From NCBI GenBank assembly GCA_002425405.1, contig DIME01000134.1:1-9118 (forward strand): a stretch of 9,118 nucleotides of DNA, read 5' to 3'. The notes beneath the pieces are model-generated. The model ran no database searches. It was not told the DNA's origin and saw only the letters and a program-made list of their open reading frames with translations. This DNA is from Candidatus Accumulibacter vicinus. GTDB taxonomy: Bacteria > Pseudomonadota > Gammaproteobacteria > Burkholderiales > Rhodocyclaceae. A program made the translations under genes and the position numbers. Of this stretch, positions 1-8,158 are shown piece after piece (the stretch's first letter is position 1; every line of letters starts with the position of its first letter).

Positions 1-2961
1 GGCATCGATGCCTTCCTGACCACCTACGACCTCTCGTCGCGCGAAGGCGTGGTACTGATGTGCCTCGCCGAAGCGCTGCTGCGCATCCCCGATGCGGCGA
101 CCGTCGATCGCCTGATTCGCGACAAGATCGGCAGTACCGAGTGGGAGAAGCGGCTCGGCACCTCGCACAGCACTTTCGTCAATGCCGGCACCTGGGCGCT
201 GATGCTCACCGGCCGCATCGTCAATCTCGACAACGAGGACCGCAACCTGCGCGGCACCCTCAAGCGCCTCGTCGCGCGCACCGGCGAGCCGGTGATCCGG
301 CAGGCGGTGATCACCGCCATGCGCATTCTCGGCAAGCAGTTCGTGATGGGCCGCAACATCCATGAAGCGCTGGAGCGCGCCCGTAGCGCCGAAAAAGCCG
401 GCTACCGCCACTCCTACGACATGCTTGGCGAATCGGCGCGCAGCAGCGCCGACGCGCTGCGTTACTTCGAGTCCTACCGCGCGGCGATCCGGGCAATTGG
501 CGACGCCGCTGCCGGCCGCCCGGCATACGAGGCGCCTTCGATCTCGATCAAGCTCTCGGCGCTGCATCCGCGTTACGAAGTCGCCAACGAGGGTCGCGTT
601 CGCCACGAATTGTGGCCGGTCGTCAAGGAACTCGCGCTCCGTGCCAAGGCGCGCAACATCGGCTTCACGATCGACGCCGAAGAAGTCGATCGTCTGGAAA
701 TGTCGCTCGACCTGATCGAAGCACTCGCCACCGACGCCGGACTGGCCGGCTGGAACGGCCTCGGGCTGGCCGTCCAGGCCTACCAGAAGCGTGCGCTGCC
801 ACTCATCGACTGGCTCACCGACCTCGCCCACCGCGCCGATCGGCGTCTGATGGTCCGCCTGTGCAAGGGTGCTTACTGGGACGCCGAGATCAAGCTCGCG
901 CAGGAACGTGGCTTGCGCGATTACCCGGTGTTCACCCGCAAGGCGTCGAGCGACCTCTCGTATCTGGCCTGTGCCCGACGCCTGTTCGCCCACCCGGAGG
1001 CCTTCTACCCGGCCTTCGCCACGCACAACGCACACACCCTGGCGGCCGTCGCCGAGATTGCGATCAGTGCCGGCGGCAGCGACGAATGGGAATACCAGCG
1101 CCTGCACGGCATGGGCGAAGAACTCTACGACCAGATCGTCGGCGAGGACAAGCTGGGACGCGCCTGTCGCGTCTATGCCCCGGTCGGCAGCCACGAGGAC
1201 CTGCTGGCATACCTGGTGCGCCGCCTGCTCGAGAACGGCGCCAACTCGTCCTTCGTCAACCGCATCGCCGACGCCAGCCTGCCGATCGACGCGCTGCTCA
1301 ATGACCCCGTTGAAAGGACCGCCGCCCTGGCCGTCAAGCGCCAGACACGCATTCCCTTGCCGCGCGACCTCTTCGGCGCTGAACGCATCAATAGTGAAGG
1401 ACTGGACATGAACGACAAACCCACGCTCGAAGACCTGCGCAGCAGCATCGAACAGAGCCTGCGCGTCAGCTACACCGCCGCGCCGCTGATCGATGGCCGG
1501 CAGCGCAGCGGCGACAGCAGGGTCGTGCATTCGCCGGCCGACCAGCGCGACGGCGTCGGGCGCGTGATCGAGGCCAGCGTCGCCGACGTCAGTGAAGCCC
1601 TGGCTGTCGCGCAGGCGGCTTTTCCGGCCTGGGAAGGCACGCCCGCCAGCGCGCGCGCCTCACTCCTCGACCGCGCCACCGATCTGCTGCAGGGACGCCT
1701 GCCGGAACTGGTCGCCCTGATCGTTCGCGAAGGTGGCCGCACGCAGGCCGACGCCGTCTCGGAAGTGCGTGAAGCGATCGACTTCTGCCGCTACTACGCG
1801 GCACAGGCCCGCGAGAAGTTTTCCGGGCCGATCCTGCTGCCCGGCCCGACTGGCGAGCAGAACAGCCTCTCCTTGCACGGCCGCGGCGTCTTCGTCTGCA
1901 TCAGCCCGTGGAATTTCCCGCTGGCGATTTTCGTCGGCCAGATCGCTGCGGCACTGGCTGCCGGCAACACCGTCGTCGCCAAACCGGCCGAGCAGACACC
2001 GCTGGTCGCCGCACTGGCCGTCGAACTGCTGCACATCGCGGGCATCCCGGCCGGCGCGCTCAACTTCCTGCCCGGTGACGGACGCATCGGCGCCGCGCTG
2101 GTCGCCGACCGCGCATGCGCCGGCGTCGCTTTTACCGGGTCGACCGAGGTCGCGCGTCTGATCGCCCAGACGCTGGCCGGCAAGGACGGCCCGCTGGTGC
2201 CGCTGATCGCCGAAACCGGCGGTCAGAACACGCTGATCGCCGATTCGTCGGCATTGCCCGAACAGATCGTCCGCGACGTCGTCGCCTCGGCTTTCAATTC
2301 GGCCGGGCAGCGCTGCTCGGCGCTGCGCGTCCTGTATATCCAGGCCGACATCGCCGACCGCGTCTGCGAATTGCTCGCCGGCGCCATGCAGGAATTGTGC
2401 ATCGGCAACCCGGCCGACATCGCCACCGATGTCGGCCCGGTGATCGACGAAGCGGCGCGTGCGGTCCTGGTGGCACACGCACGCTGGCTCGACAGCTTTG
2501 CGACGCCGATTTTCACCTGCCCGCTCGACGAAGAAGCTACCCGGCACGGCACCTTCTTCGCACCGCGTGCCTACGAGATCGACAGCATCGCCCGCCTCGA
2601 ACGAGAAGTCTTCGGGCCGATCCTGCATGTCGTGCGCTGGCGTGCCGAAGACCTCGACCAGGTCTGCGCGGCCATCGCCCATACCGGCTACGGACTGACG
2701 CTGGGCATCCACAGCCGCATCGACGAAACCATCAAGCGCATCACCGACCGCCTGCACGTCGGCAACACCTATGTGAACCGCAACATCATCGGCGCCGTCG
2801 TCGGCGTGCAGCCCTTCGGCGGCGAGGGACTCTCGGGCACCGGTCCGAAGGCCGGCGGCCCGCATTATCTGTACCGTTTCGCCAGCGAGCGCACGCTCAG
2901 TGTCGATACCACCGCCGCCGGCGGCAACGCCGGGCTGATGGCGCTCGACGAAGGCGAGTGA
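1..2961 (+). CDS. putA: Bifunctional proline dehydrogenase / L-glutamate-gamma-semialdehyde dehydrogenase PutA (5'-partial)
   Basis: Oxidises proline to P5C with FAD, then P5C/glutamate semialdehyde to glutamate with NAD+; PutA is a cytosolic enzyme that docks on the membrane to pass electrons to quinone. The frame is open from base 1 with no start, and the first visible residues (SSREGVVLMCLAEALLRIPD) already match the interior of PutA, so the ATG at 49 is not the start. Numbering from base 1, PRODH motifs are ISIKLSALHPRYE (181 on), RLCKGAYWD (~286) and YLVRRLLENGANSSF (~404), with the substrate-binding Arg pair at 407-408. ALDH motifs are SPWNFPL (Asn 638), FTGSTEVA, ETGGQN (Glu 738) and FNSAGQRCS with catalytic Cys 772 (bases 2314-2316). 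After PFGGEGLSGTGPKAGGP only about 30 residues remain, ending in the conserved TAAGGNAGLM tail. The extra C-terminal domain of long E. coli-type PutA is therefore absent. Whether an N-terminal ribbon-helix-helix repressor domain exists cannot be seen. The stop TGA lies in a 22-bp repeat. Confidence 0.97.
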   Translation, partial: GIDAFLTTYDLSSREGVVLMCLAEALLRIPDAATVDRLIRDKIGSTEWEKRLGTSHSTFVNAGTWALMLTGRIVNLDNEDRNLRGTLKRLVARTGEPVIRQAVITAMRILGKQFVMGRNIHEALERARSAEKAGYRHSYDMLGESARSSADALRYFESYRAAIRAIGDAAAGRPAYEAPSISIKLSALHPRYEVANEGRVRHELWPVVKELALRAKARNIGFTIDAEEVDRLEMSLDLIEALATDAGLAGWNGLGLAVQAYQKRALPLIDWLTDLAHRADRRLMVRLCKGAYWDAEIKLAQERGLRDYPVFTRKASSDLSYLACARRLFAHPEAFYPAFATHNAHTLAAVAEIAISAGGSDEWEYQRLHGMGEELYDQIVGEDKLGRACRVYAPVGSHEDLLAYLVRRLLENGANSSFVNRIADASLPIDALLNDPVERTAALAVKRQTRIPLPRDLFGAERINSEGLDMNDKPTLEDLRSSIEQSLRVSYTAAPLIDGRQRSGDSRVVHSPADQRDGVGRVIEASVADVSEALAVAQAAFPAWEGTPASARASLLDRATDLLQGRLPELVALIVREGGRTQADAVSEVREAIDFCRYYAAQAREKFSGPILLPGPTGEQNSLSLHGRGVFVCISPWNFPLAIFVGQIAAALAAGNTVVAKPAEQTPLVAALAVELLHIAGIPAGALNFLPGDGRIGAALVADRACAGVAFTGSTEVARLIAQTLAGKDGPLVPLIAETGGQNTLIADSSALPEQIVRDVVASAFNSAGQRCSALRVLYIQADIADRVCELLAGAMQELCIGNPADIATDVGPVIDEAARAVLVAHARWLDSFATPIFTCPLDEEATRHGTFFAPRAYEIDSIARLEREVFGPILHVVRWRAEDLDQVCAAIAHTGYGLTLGIHSRIDETIKRITDRLHVGNTYVNRNIIGAVVGVQPFGGEGLSGTGPKAGGPHYLYRFASERTLSVDTTAAGGNAGLMALDEGE

Positions 2962-2980
2962 TCAACGGACTGACCCTGGG
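2959..2980 (+). repeat. 22-bp direct repeat, copy 1 (at putA stop)
   Basis: A perfect 22-base match to 3280-3301, starting TGATCAACGG and ending CCCTGGG. Its first three bases are the putA stop codon. Read one base earlier (GTG at 2958) it encodes V-I-N-G-L-T-L-G, the same peptide as LivH residues 9-15. The match ends abruptly on both sides (2958 G versus 3279 C; 2981 A versus 3302 G). Because INGLTLG is a conserved LivH motif, copy 2 is the native one and this is a displaced copy of livH sequence (inference). Confidence 0.95.
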
Positions 2981-2998
2981 AGTAAAAGAGAACGCACC

Positions 2999-3211
2999 AT
3001 GAACCGAAGCTACAGCGCAGTAATCAAGCAGGATGCCGACTGGTGGATCGGCTGGATAGAAGAAGTGCCTAGTGTAAATTGTCAGGGATCTGCGCGCGAA
3101 GCGTTGTTACAGTCACTACGCGAAACATTGATCGAAGCCATTGACTTCAATCGCGCAGAGGCACTCGATGCGGCTGGCAAAAGGTTTGAAGAATTGCCAA
3201 TTGCTCTATGA
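2999..3211 (+). CDS. hicB: HicB-family antitoxin (small, N-terminal-domain-only type)
   Basis: Encodes 70 residues with the HicB/UPF0150 fold pattern: an N-terminal strand YSAVIKQDADWWIGWIEEVP, then VNCQGSAREALLQSLRETL, matching the family's 'Y-x-A-x-I-x-x-D-x-x-W ... E-x-P ... Q-G-x-(S/T)-x-x-E-A ... L-x-E' layout. HicB proteins bind and neutralise the HicA mRNA interferase. This short class lacks a C-terminal DNA-binding domain, so autoregulation is not evident. The ATG at 2999 follows a purine-rich AAAGAGAA stretch, a weak Shine-Dalgarno. Its TGA (3209-3211) overlaps the next ATG in an ATGA, the classic hicB-hicA junction, but the downstream toxin gene is cut off after ~14 codons. GC is about 51% here against over 60% around, suggesting transfer. 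It could be a fossil of a lost toxin-antitoxin pair or a free antitoxin acting on a HicA elsewhere. Family call is from pattern memory, not a search. Confidence 0.75.
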   Translation: MNRSYSAVIKQDADWWIGWIEEVPSVNCQGSAREALLQSLRETLIEAIDFNRAEALDAAGKRFEELPIAL

Positions 3212-3257
3212 AACGGCGTGACTTGCTGTCACACCTCATCGCGCATGAAGGAGGACC

Positions 3258-3282
<25 letters not shown>
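3208..3282 (+). pseudogene. hicA: HicA toxin gene remnant (5' end only)
   Basis: Starting at the ATG that overlaps the hicB stop, the frame reads MKRRDLLSHLIAHE, the usual opening of HicA toxins paired with short HicB proteins (typically MKRRDLxxHLxxHG). After His13-Glu14 the match ends and the frame continues GGPWLLHFSN to a TGA at 3280-3282, reading out of frame through the livH ribosome-binding site and first codons. The expected remaining ~45 residues, including the conserved G-x-H catalytic region of the double-stranded-RNA-binding-like fold, are missing, so no active toxin can be made. Position, ATGA overlap and hicB partner support the call; the match itself is short, so confidence is moderate. 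The alternative is a chance 24-codon frame. Confidence 0.6.
3248..3254 (+). promoter_or_regulatory. livH Shine-Dalgarno sequence
   Basis: AAGGAGG, nearly perfect to the anti-SD, lies only 3 bases before the ATG at 3258, which is tighter than usual. It also forms the last in-frame bases of the HicA-like reading frame (codons E-G-G), so the hicA-to-livH breakpoint falls at or just before this site. It decides the livH start. Confidence 0.75.
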
Positions 3283-4171
<889 letters not shown>

Positions 4172-4172
<1 letters not shown>

Positions 4173-5473
4173 TGTCCACGCTCGTTCTCGCCCATCCCGG
4201 CGTCACCCCGGCCGAGCGCCTCAAGGACGCCGCGGCACTGGCCCTGATCGCCCTGCTGCTCGGCATCCCGATGATCGGCCTGAGCACCGTCGACCAGGGC
4301 GGCGCGCTGCGCATCACCACCCGCTGGCCGGCGCTATTTTCATTCGTCGCCGTTTGCTTCGCCGGTCGCCTGCTGCTGCGCTATGCCCTCGACCACCTGC
4401 GGGCACGCCGGCAGGCACGCGAACAGGCGGTAGAGGCGGTCAGCGGGCGCAGTCTGGCGAGCAGCCCGCTGCTGACCTGGGTCGGCTGGATCGCACTCGG
4501 CGTCTCGCTGGTGCTGCCGATCGTTTTTTCCGAGAATCGCTACGTCGTCGATACCGCGACCACGGTGCTGATCTACGTGATGCTCGGCTGGGGCCTGAAC
4601 GTCGTCGTCGGTCTGGCCGGCCTGCTCGATCTCGGCTATGTCGCTTTCTACGCGGTCGGCGCCTATACCTATGGTCTCTTGTCCACGCAATTCGGCTGGG
4701 GATTCTGGCAGGCACTGCCGGTCGCCGGCGCCATGGCGGCGAGCTTCGGGATCCTTCTCGGCTGGCCGACGTTGCGCCTGCGCGGCGATTACCTGGCCAT
4801 CGTGACGCTCGGCTTCGGCGAGATCATCCGCGTCATCCTGGTCAACTGGACCGAACTTTCGGGCGGTCCGAACGGCATCCCCTCGATTCCGCGCCCCTCG
4901 TTCTTCGGCCTGCCTTTCAAACCACCTGGCGACGATCCGACCTTCGCCTCGTTCTTCGGTCTCGAATATGCCCCCAACCACCGCATCATCTTCCTCTATT
5001 ACCTGATTCTCGCGCTGGCGCTGCTCACCAACGGCTTCGTCTCAAGAATGCGCCGGCTACCGATCGGCCGCGCCTGGGAAGCGATGCGCGAAGACGAGAT
5101 CGCCTGCAAGGCGATGGGCATCAACGCGCGCAATGTCAAGCTCTCGGCCTTTGCCATCGGGGCCATGCTCGGCGGTTTCGCCGGCGTCTTTTTCGCGGCC
5201 CGGCAGGGATTCATCTCGCCCGAATCCTTCACCTTCAACGAGTCGGCGATCATCCTGGCGATCGTCGTTCTCGGCGGCATGGGCAGCCAGCTCGGTGTCG
5301 TCCTCGCCTCCCTGGTGCTGGTGCTGCTGCCCGAACTCGGGCGCGACTTCGCCGAATACCGGATGCTGCTCTTCGGCGCGGCGATGATCCTGATCATGGT
5401 CTGGAAACCCGGCGGCATCCTCTCGCACCGCGAACCGACGCTGCGCTACCTCGCCGACGGCGGCCGCCGATGA
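4172..5473 (+). CDS. livM: Branched-chain amino-acid ABC transporter permease LivM
   Basis: Second permease of the LIV-type importer. The product is 433 residues (E. coli LivM 425), of the long form with an N-terminal extension holding two hydrophobic segments (about residues 22-40 and 51-68) and a charged linker RLLLRYALDHLRARRQ before the conserved core. Core motifs are VLIYVMLGWGLNVVVGLAGL (about 132-151), LDLGYVAFYAVGAYTYGL, LRLRGDYLAIVTLGFGEIIR, LSGGPNGI, and the NBD-contacting loop GRAWEAMREDEIACKAMGIN followed by AFAIGAMLGGFAGVFFAARQG. It starts at the ATG of TGATG with GGAG (4160-4163) 8 bases upstream, and ends in an ATGA overlap with livG. Nothing unusual is seen; it works only with LivH, LivG, LivF and a periplasmic binding protein that is not in this window. 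Confidence 0.96.
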
Positions 5474-6333
5474 GCGCCGCCCCGCTCCTGAGCGTCGAGC
5501 GCCTGACCATGCGCTTCGGCGGCCTGCTGGCCATCGACGACCTGTCGCTCGACGTCGCCGCCCGCCAGATCACCGGCGTCATCGGACCGAACGGCGCCGG
5601 CAAGACCACCTTCTTCAACTGCCTGACCGGTTTCTACAAGCCGAGCCAAGGCAGCGTCCGCCTCAACCACCCGCAACGTGGCGTGATGCGCCTCGAACAG
5701 CTCGCCAGCCACCAGGTCGCGCGCACCGCCAAAGTGGTGCGCACCTTCCAGAACATTCGCCTGTTCCCGAAGATGACCGTTCTCGAAAACCTCATCGTCG
5801 CGCAGCACAACGCCCTGCAGCACGCCTCGCGTTTCTCGCTGGCCGGCCTCTTCGGCCTGCCCGGCTATCGCCGCGCGGAAGCGGCCGCGATGGACAAGGC
5901 GGTCGGCTGGCTCAAACACCTCCACCTGATCGACCAGGCCGACACCGCCACCGGCGACCTGCCCTACGGCATGCAGCGGCGCATCGAGATCGCCCGCGCA
6001 CTCTGTGTCGACCCGCTCCTGCTCTGCCTCGACGAACCGGCGGCCGGCCTCAACCCGCGCGAATCGGCCGAACTCAACGAACTCCTCAAACACCTGGCGC
6101 GCGACGAAGGCATCGCCATCCTGCTGATCGAGCACGACATGAGCGTGGTGATGAATGTCTCGGACCACATCTGCGTCCTCAACTACGGCCGCAAGATCGC
6201 CGAAGGCCCGCCGCTGCAGATCCAGCGCGATCCGAACGTGATCAAGGCCTATCTCGGCGAGGAAGATGCCGACGAACTGCAGGCCGACGAGTCGCAGGCC
6301 AGGGAAGCCCTGCCTCCGGAGGCCCCGCGATGA
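5470..6333 (+). CDS. livG: Branched-chain amino-acid ABC transporter ATP-binding protein LivG
   Basis: Cytoplasmic ATPase subunit powering LivHM. The product is 287 residues with Walker A GPNGAGKTT (residues ~39-47), Q-loop VVRTFQNIRLFPKMTVLEN, the LivG-type signature LPYGMQRRIEIARAL in place of LSGGQ, Walker B LLLCLDEPAAGLN, and switch region ILLIEHDMSVVMNVSDHICV (His after the Glu). The C-terminal Pro-Asn-Val-x-x-Ala-Tyr-Leu-Gly-Glu typical of LivG is followed by an acidic/polar tail of about 25 residues (DADELQADESQAREALPPEA), longer than the family norm. The same frame stays open far upstream of 5470 (to 4354), but that part overlaps livM in another frame and reads as Arg/Pro-rich shadow. 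The ATG of the ATGA overlap gives the family's normal N-terminus MSAAPLLSVERLTMRFGGL. It is coupled to livM and livF. Confidence 0.96.
   Translation: MSAAPLLSVERLTMRFGGLLAIDDLSLDVAARQITGVIGPNGAGKTTFFNCLTGFYKPSQGSVRLNHPQRGVMRLEQLASHQVARTAKVVRTFQNIRLFPKMTVLENLIVAQHNALQHASRFSLAGLFGLPGYRRAEAAAMDKAVGWLKHLHLIDQADTATGDLPYGMQRRIEIARALCVDPLLLCLDEPAAGLNPRESAELNELLKHLARDEGIAILLIEHDMSVVMNVSDHICVLNYGRKIAEGPPLQIQRDPNVIKAYLGEEDADELQADESQAREALPPEAPR
6318..6322 (+). promoter_or_regulatory. livF Shine-Dalgarno sequence
   Basis: GGAGG inside the 3' end of livG, 7 bases before the ATG at 6330. It supports initiation at 6330 (ATGATG) rather than reliance on translational coupling alone; the second ATG at 6333 is an equally possible start one codon later. 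Confidence 0.6.
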
Positions 6334-7058
6334 TGCTGCAACTGTCGGGCGTGCATGCCCATTACGGACATATTCATGCGCTGCACGGCGTCGACATCGA
6401 CGTACAGGTCGGCGAAGTGGTCACCCTGATCGGGGCCAACGGCGCCGGCAAGTCAACGCTGATGATGGCGATTTTCGGCCAGCCGCGCGCATCGAGCGGA
6501 CGCATCGTCTTCGACGGCGAGGACATCACCCATCTGCCGACGCATGAAATCGCCCGCCGCGGCATCGCGCTGGTTCCCGAAGGCCGGCGCATCTTCTCGC
6601 GCATGACGGTGATGGAGAACCTGCAGATGGGCGCGGTGCTCGGCGAGGAGATGAACTTCGCGGTCGACCTGAAACGCATGTACTCGCTCTTCCCGATTCT
6701 CGAAGAGCGCTGCCAGCAGCGCGCCGGCACGCTCTCGGGCGGCGAACAGCAGATGCTGGCGATCGCGCGCGCCCTGATGAGCCGGCCGCAACTCCTGCTG
6801 CTCGACGAACCCTCGCTCGGCCTCGCGCCGCTGTACATCAAGAAAATCTTCCAGATCGTCCGCGAACTCAACCGCGAGCACGGCATGACCCTCCTGCTCG
6901 TCGAACAGAACGCGCATCACGCCTTACGCGTCGCGCACCGCGGCTACGTGCTGCAACATGGCCGGATCATCCTGTCGGGAACCGGCCGGGAGCTGCTGGC
7001 CAATCCGGAGGTACACGCGGCCTACCTCGAAGGCGGCCGCGCCGCGACGGCGACCTGA
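6330..7058 (+). CDS. livF: Branched-chain amino-acid ABC transporter ATP-binding protein LivF
   Basis: Second cytoplasmic ATPase of the importer, heterodimer partner of LivG. The product is 242 residues (E. coli LivF 237). Seen in order: A-loop region VHAHYGHIHALHGVD, Walker A GANGAGKST (residues ~35-43), the LivF hallmark IARRGIALVPEGRRIFSRMTVMENL, signature LSGGEQQMLAIARALM, Walker B LLLLDEPSLGLAP, D-loop, and switch LLLVEQNAHHALRVAHRGYVL with Gln-Asn-Ala replacing the His-Asp of LivG, as is normal for LivF. The C-terminus is NPEVHAAYLEGG, also typical. It overlaps livG by 4 bases (ATGA). The next gene starts 5 bases after the stop, so transcription very likely continues into the EamA gene. 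Confidence 0.96.
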   Translation: MMLQLSGVHAHYGHIHALHGVDIDVQVGEVVTLIGANGAGKSTLMMAIFGQPRASSGRIVFDGEDITHLPTHEIARRGIALVPEGRRIFSRMTVMENLQMGAVLGEEMNFAVDLKRMYSLFPILEERCQQRAGTLSGGEQQMLAIARALMSRPQLLLLDEPSLGLAPLYIKKIFQIVRELNREHGMTLLLVEQNAHHALRVAHRGYVLQHGRIILSGTGRELLANPEVHAAYLEGGRAATAT

Positions 7059-7063
7059 GCCTC

Positions 7064-7963
7064 GTGGACAGCGGCAAGGCGCCGCCGCGCTGGCTCCCTT
7101 TTCTGGTTCTCGGCGTCGGCCTGCTGGCGATCTCCTTCGGCGCCATTCTGGCGCGCTTCGCCCAGGGCTACGGCCTGCCGTCCCTGACCATCGCCACGCT
7201 GCGCCTCGGCCTCGCGGCGCTGATCATCACCCCGATCGCCCTCTGGCAATCGAGCCGGACACTGCGTACGCTGAGCCGCGGGCAGATCCTGCTGACCTGC
7301 GGCGCCGGCTTCTTCCTGGCGCTGCATTTCGCCACCTGGATCACCTCGCTCGAATACACCTCGGTGGCCAGCAGTACCGCCCTGGTGACGACCAATCTGT
7401 TGTGGGTCGGCATCGCTTCGTTCCTGCTCTTTGGCGACCGCCCGAGTCGCCTGATGCTCGTCGGCATCGTGATTTCCCTGTCCGGCAGCGGACTGATCTT
7501 CTGGAGCGACAGCCGGGCGAGCGTCTCCGGCAGCAATCCACTGCTCGGCAACCTCCTCGCCATCGTCGGAAGCTGGTGCTTCTCGGCGTATCTCCTGATC
7601 GGTCGCCGCCTGCGCGCCAGCCTGCCGCTGCCGGCGTATGTCTGGCTTGCCTACGGCAGCGCCGCGATTCTGCTGGTTCTTGCCTGTCAGAGCAGCGGCA
7701 CGCCCCTGACCGGATACAGCGACGCCGCTTATCTGGTGGCCCTGGGCATGGCGCTCGGCCCGCAGTTGCTCGGCCACACATCGTACAACTGGTCGCTCAA
7801 ACATGTCTCGCCGACCTTCATTGCGGTGGTGACGCTCGGGGAGCCGGTGGGAAGTGCGGTGCTGGCGTGGGTCTTTTTCGGGGAAGCGTTCGCCCTGTGG
7901 CAGGGAGTCGGGTTTGTGATGCTGCTGGTCGGGATTTATCTGGCGGCGCGGGGGGAAAGGTAG
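7064..7963 (+). CDS. EamA/DMT-superfamily membrane transporter
   Basis: Predicted inner-membrane carrier of the drug/metabolite transporter superfamily (EamA, formerly DUF6). The product is 299 residues with about ten hydrophobic segments in two EamA repeats: repeat 1 about residues 12-140 (FGAILARFAQGYGLPSLTIA, TLRLGLAALIITP, FATWITSLEYTSVASSTALV, and the segment ending SGSGLIFWSD) and repeat 2 about 160-295 (GNLLAIVGSWCFSAYLLIGR, LALGMALGPQLLGHTSYNWS, SPTFIAVVTLGEPVGSAVLA, and the terminal VGFVMLLVGIYLAARG). The GTG at 7064 is taken as start because it sits 5 bases after the livF stop and gives a short polar N-terminus before the first membrane helix; no ATG lies nearby in frame and no strong SD is visible. 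Substrate is unknown. Family members export amino acids, metabolites or drugs, and linkage to liv genes hints at amino-acid efflux, but this is inference. Confidence 0.88.
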   Translation: MDSGKAPPRWLPFLVLGVGLLAISFGAILARFAQGYGLPSLTIATLRLGLAALIITPIALWQSSRTLRTLSRGQILLTCGAGFFLALHFATWITSLEYTSVASSTALVTTNLLWVGIASFLLFGDRPSRLMLVGIVISLSGSGLIFWSDSRASVSGSNPLLGNLLAIVGSWCFSAYLLIGRRLRASLPLPAYVWLAYGSAAILLVLACQSSGTPLTGYSDAAYLVALGMALGPQLLGHTSYNWSLKHVSPTFIAVVTLGEPVGSAVLAWVFFGEAFALWQGVGFVMLLVGIYLAARGER

Positions 7964-7971
7964 CAAGCGAA

Positions 7972-7985
7972 GACGGTGTACCGTC
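7972..7985. other. Short inverted repeat (possible weak terminator)
   Basis: GACGGT-GT-ACCGTC is a perfect 6-bp palindromic stem 9 bases after the eamA stop. No T-tract follows on either strand, so it is not a standard intrinsic terminator; it may still help 3'-end formation of the two convergent transcripts, or be chance. Confidence 0.3.
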
Positions 7986-8089
7986 ACAAACGGCTTCCCT
8001 TGATCATTGGATGCGCATTGGCGGTATGAGCAAATCTCTGCAGCCGAAGAAAAAACGTGCTCGCTCCCTCGCTGCTCAACGCAGCGACC

Positions 8090-8105
8090 TGAGCATGTGA
8101 GCATG
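8090..8105. repeat. Tandem 8-bp repeat
   Basis: TGAGCATG occurs twice head-to-tail, and a related CTGAGCA follows at about 8113 and again near 8206. The stretch lies in the non-coding junction just past the integrase 3' end. Function, if any, is unknown. Confidence 0.5.
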
Positions 8106-8158
8106 TCTGAACCTGAGCAGCCCAACTGCTCTCTATCGGCCTGCCGACGGACACCAGT

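Larger units (their letters stand above)
7964..8158. other. Non-coding junction between eamA and the integron integrase
   Basis: These 195 bases (about 57% GC over 7981-8160 by hand count) lie between two convergent genes. No convincing gene is seen; a 24-codon frame at 8028-8100 (starting MSKSLQPKKKRARS) is basic but not recognised. There is a perfect hairpin at 7972-7985 and an octamer tandem repeat at 8090-8105. RYYYAAC-like heptamers occur (e.g. GCCCAAC at 8120-8126), but with no matching GTTRRRY, so no attC site can be claimed. It probably marks the edge between the operon and integron-associated DNA. Confidence 0.5.

Noticed and set aside
1660..2865. A 401-codon open frame on the minus strand inside putA
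   Set aside because: It is antisense to well-supported PutA ALDH motifs and its product is low-complexity (Gly/Asp/Gln/Arg-rich), the usual mirror of high-GC codon use.
2938..2961. Resemblance of the PutA tail (M-A-L-D-E-G-E) to the LivH start (M-A-L-A-L-Q-Q) just before the two repeat copies
   Set aside because: Only M-A-L matches, the distances differ by one base, and the PutA residues belong to its own conserved tail, so extended duplication is not supported.
2115..3002. A 295-codon plus-strand frame overlapping the end of putA
   Set aside because: It is Arg-rich shadow coding. Only its last 14 codons (from GTG 2958) are of interest, as the LivH-like mini-frame.
4354..5469. Apparent N-terminal extension of livG giving a 659-residue fusion
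   Set aside because: The extension is an Arg/Pro-rich shadow of livM. LivG's canonical N-terminus starts at the ATG at 5470 in an ATGA overlap.
8028..8100. Possible 24-residue basic peptide before the integrase 3' end
   Set aside because: No recognisable family and no clear SD, and it lies in a short non-coding junction, so it is not supported as a gene.
7022..8125. A 367-codon open frame on the minus strand across eamA
   Set aside because: Its product is Gln/Arg/Glu-rich without any hydrophobic core or motif, and it overlaps the clearly membrane-protein-like EamA frame.
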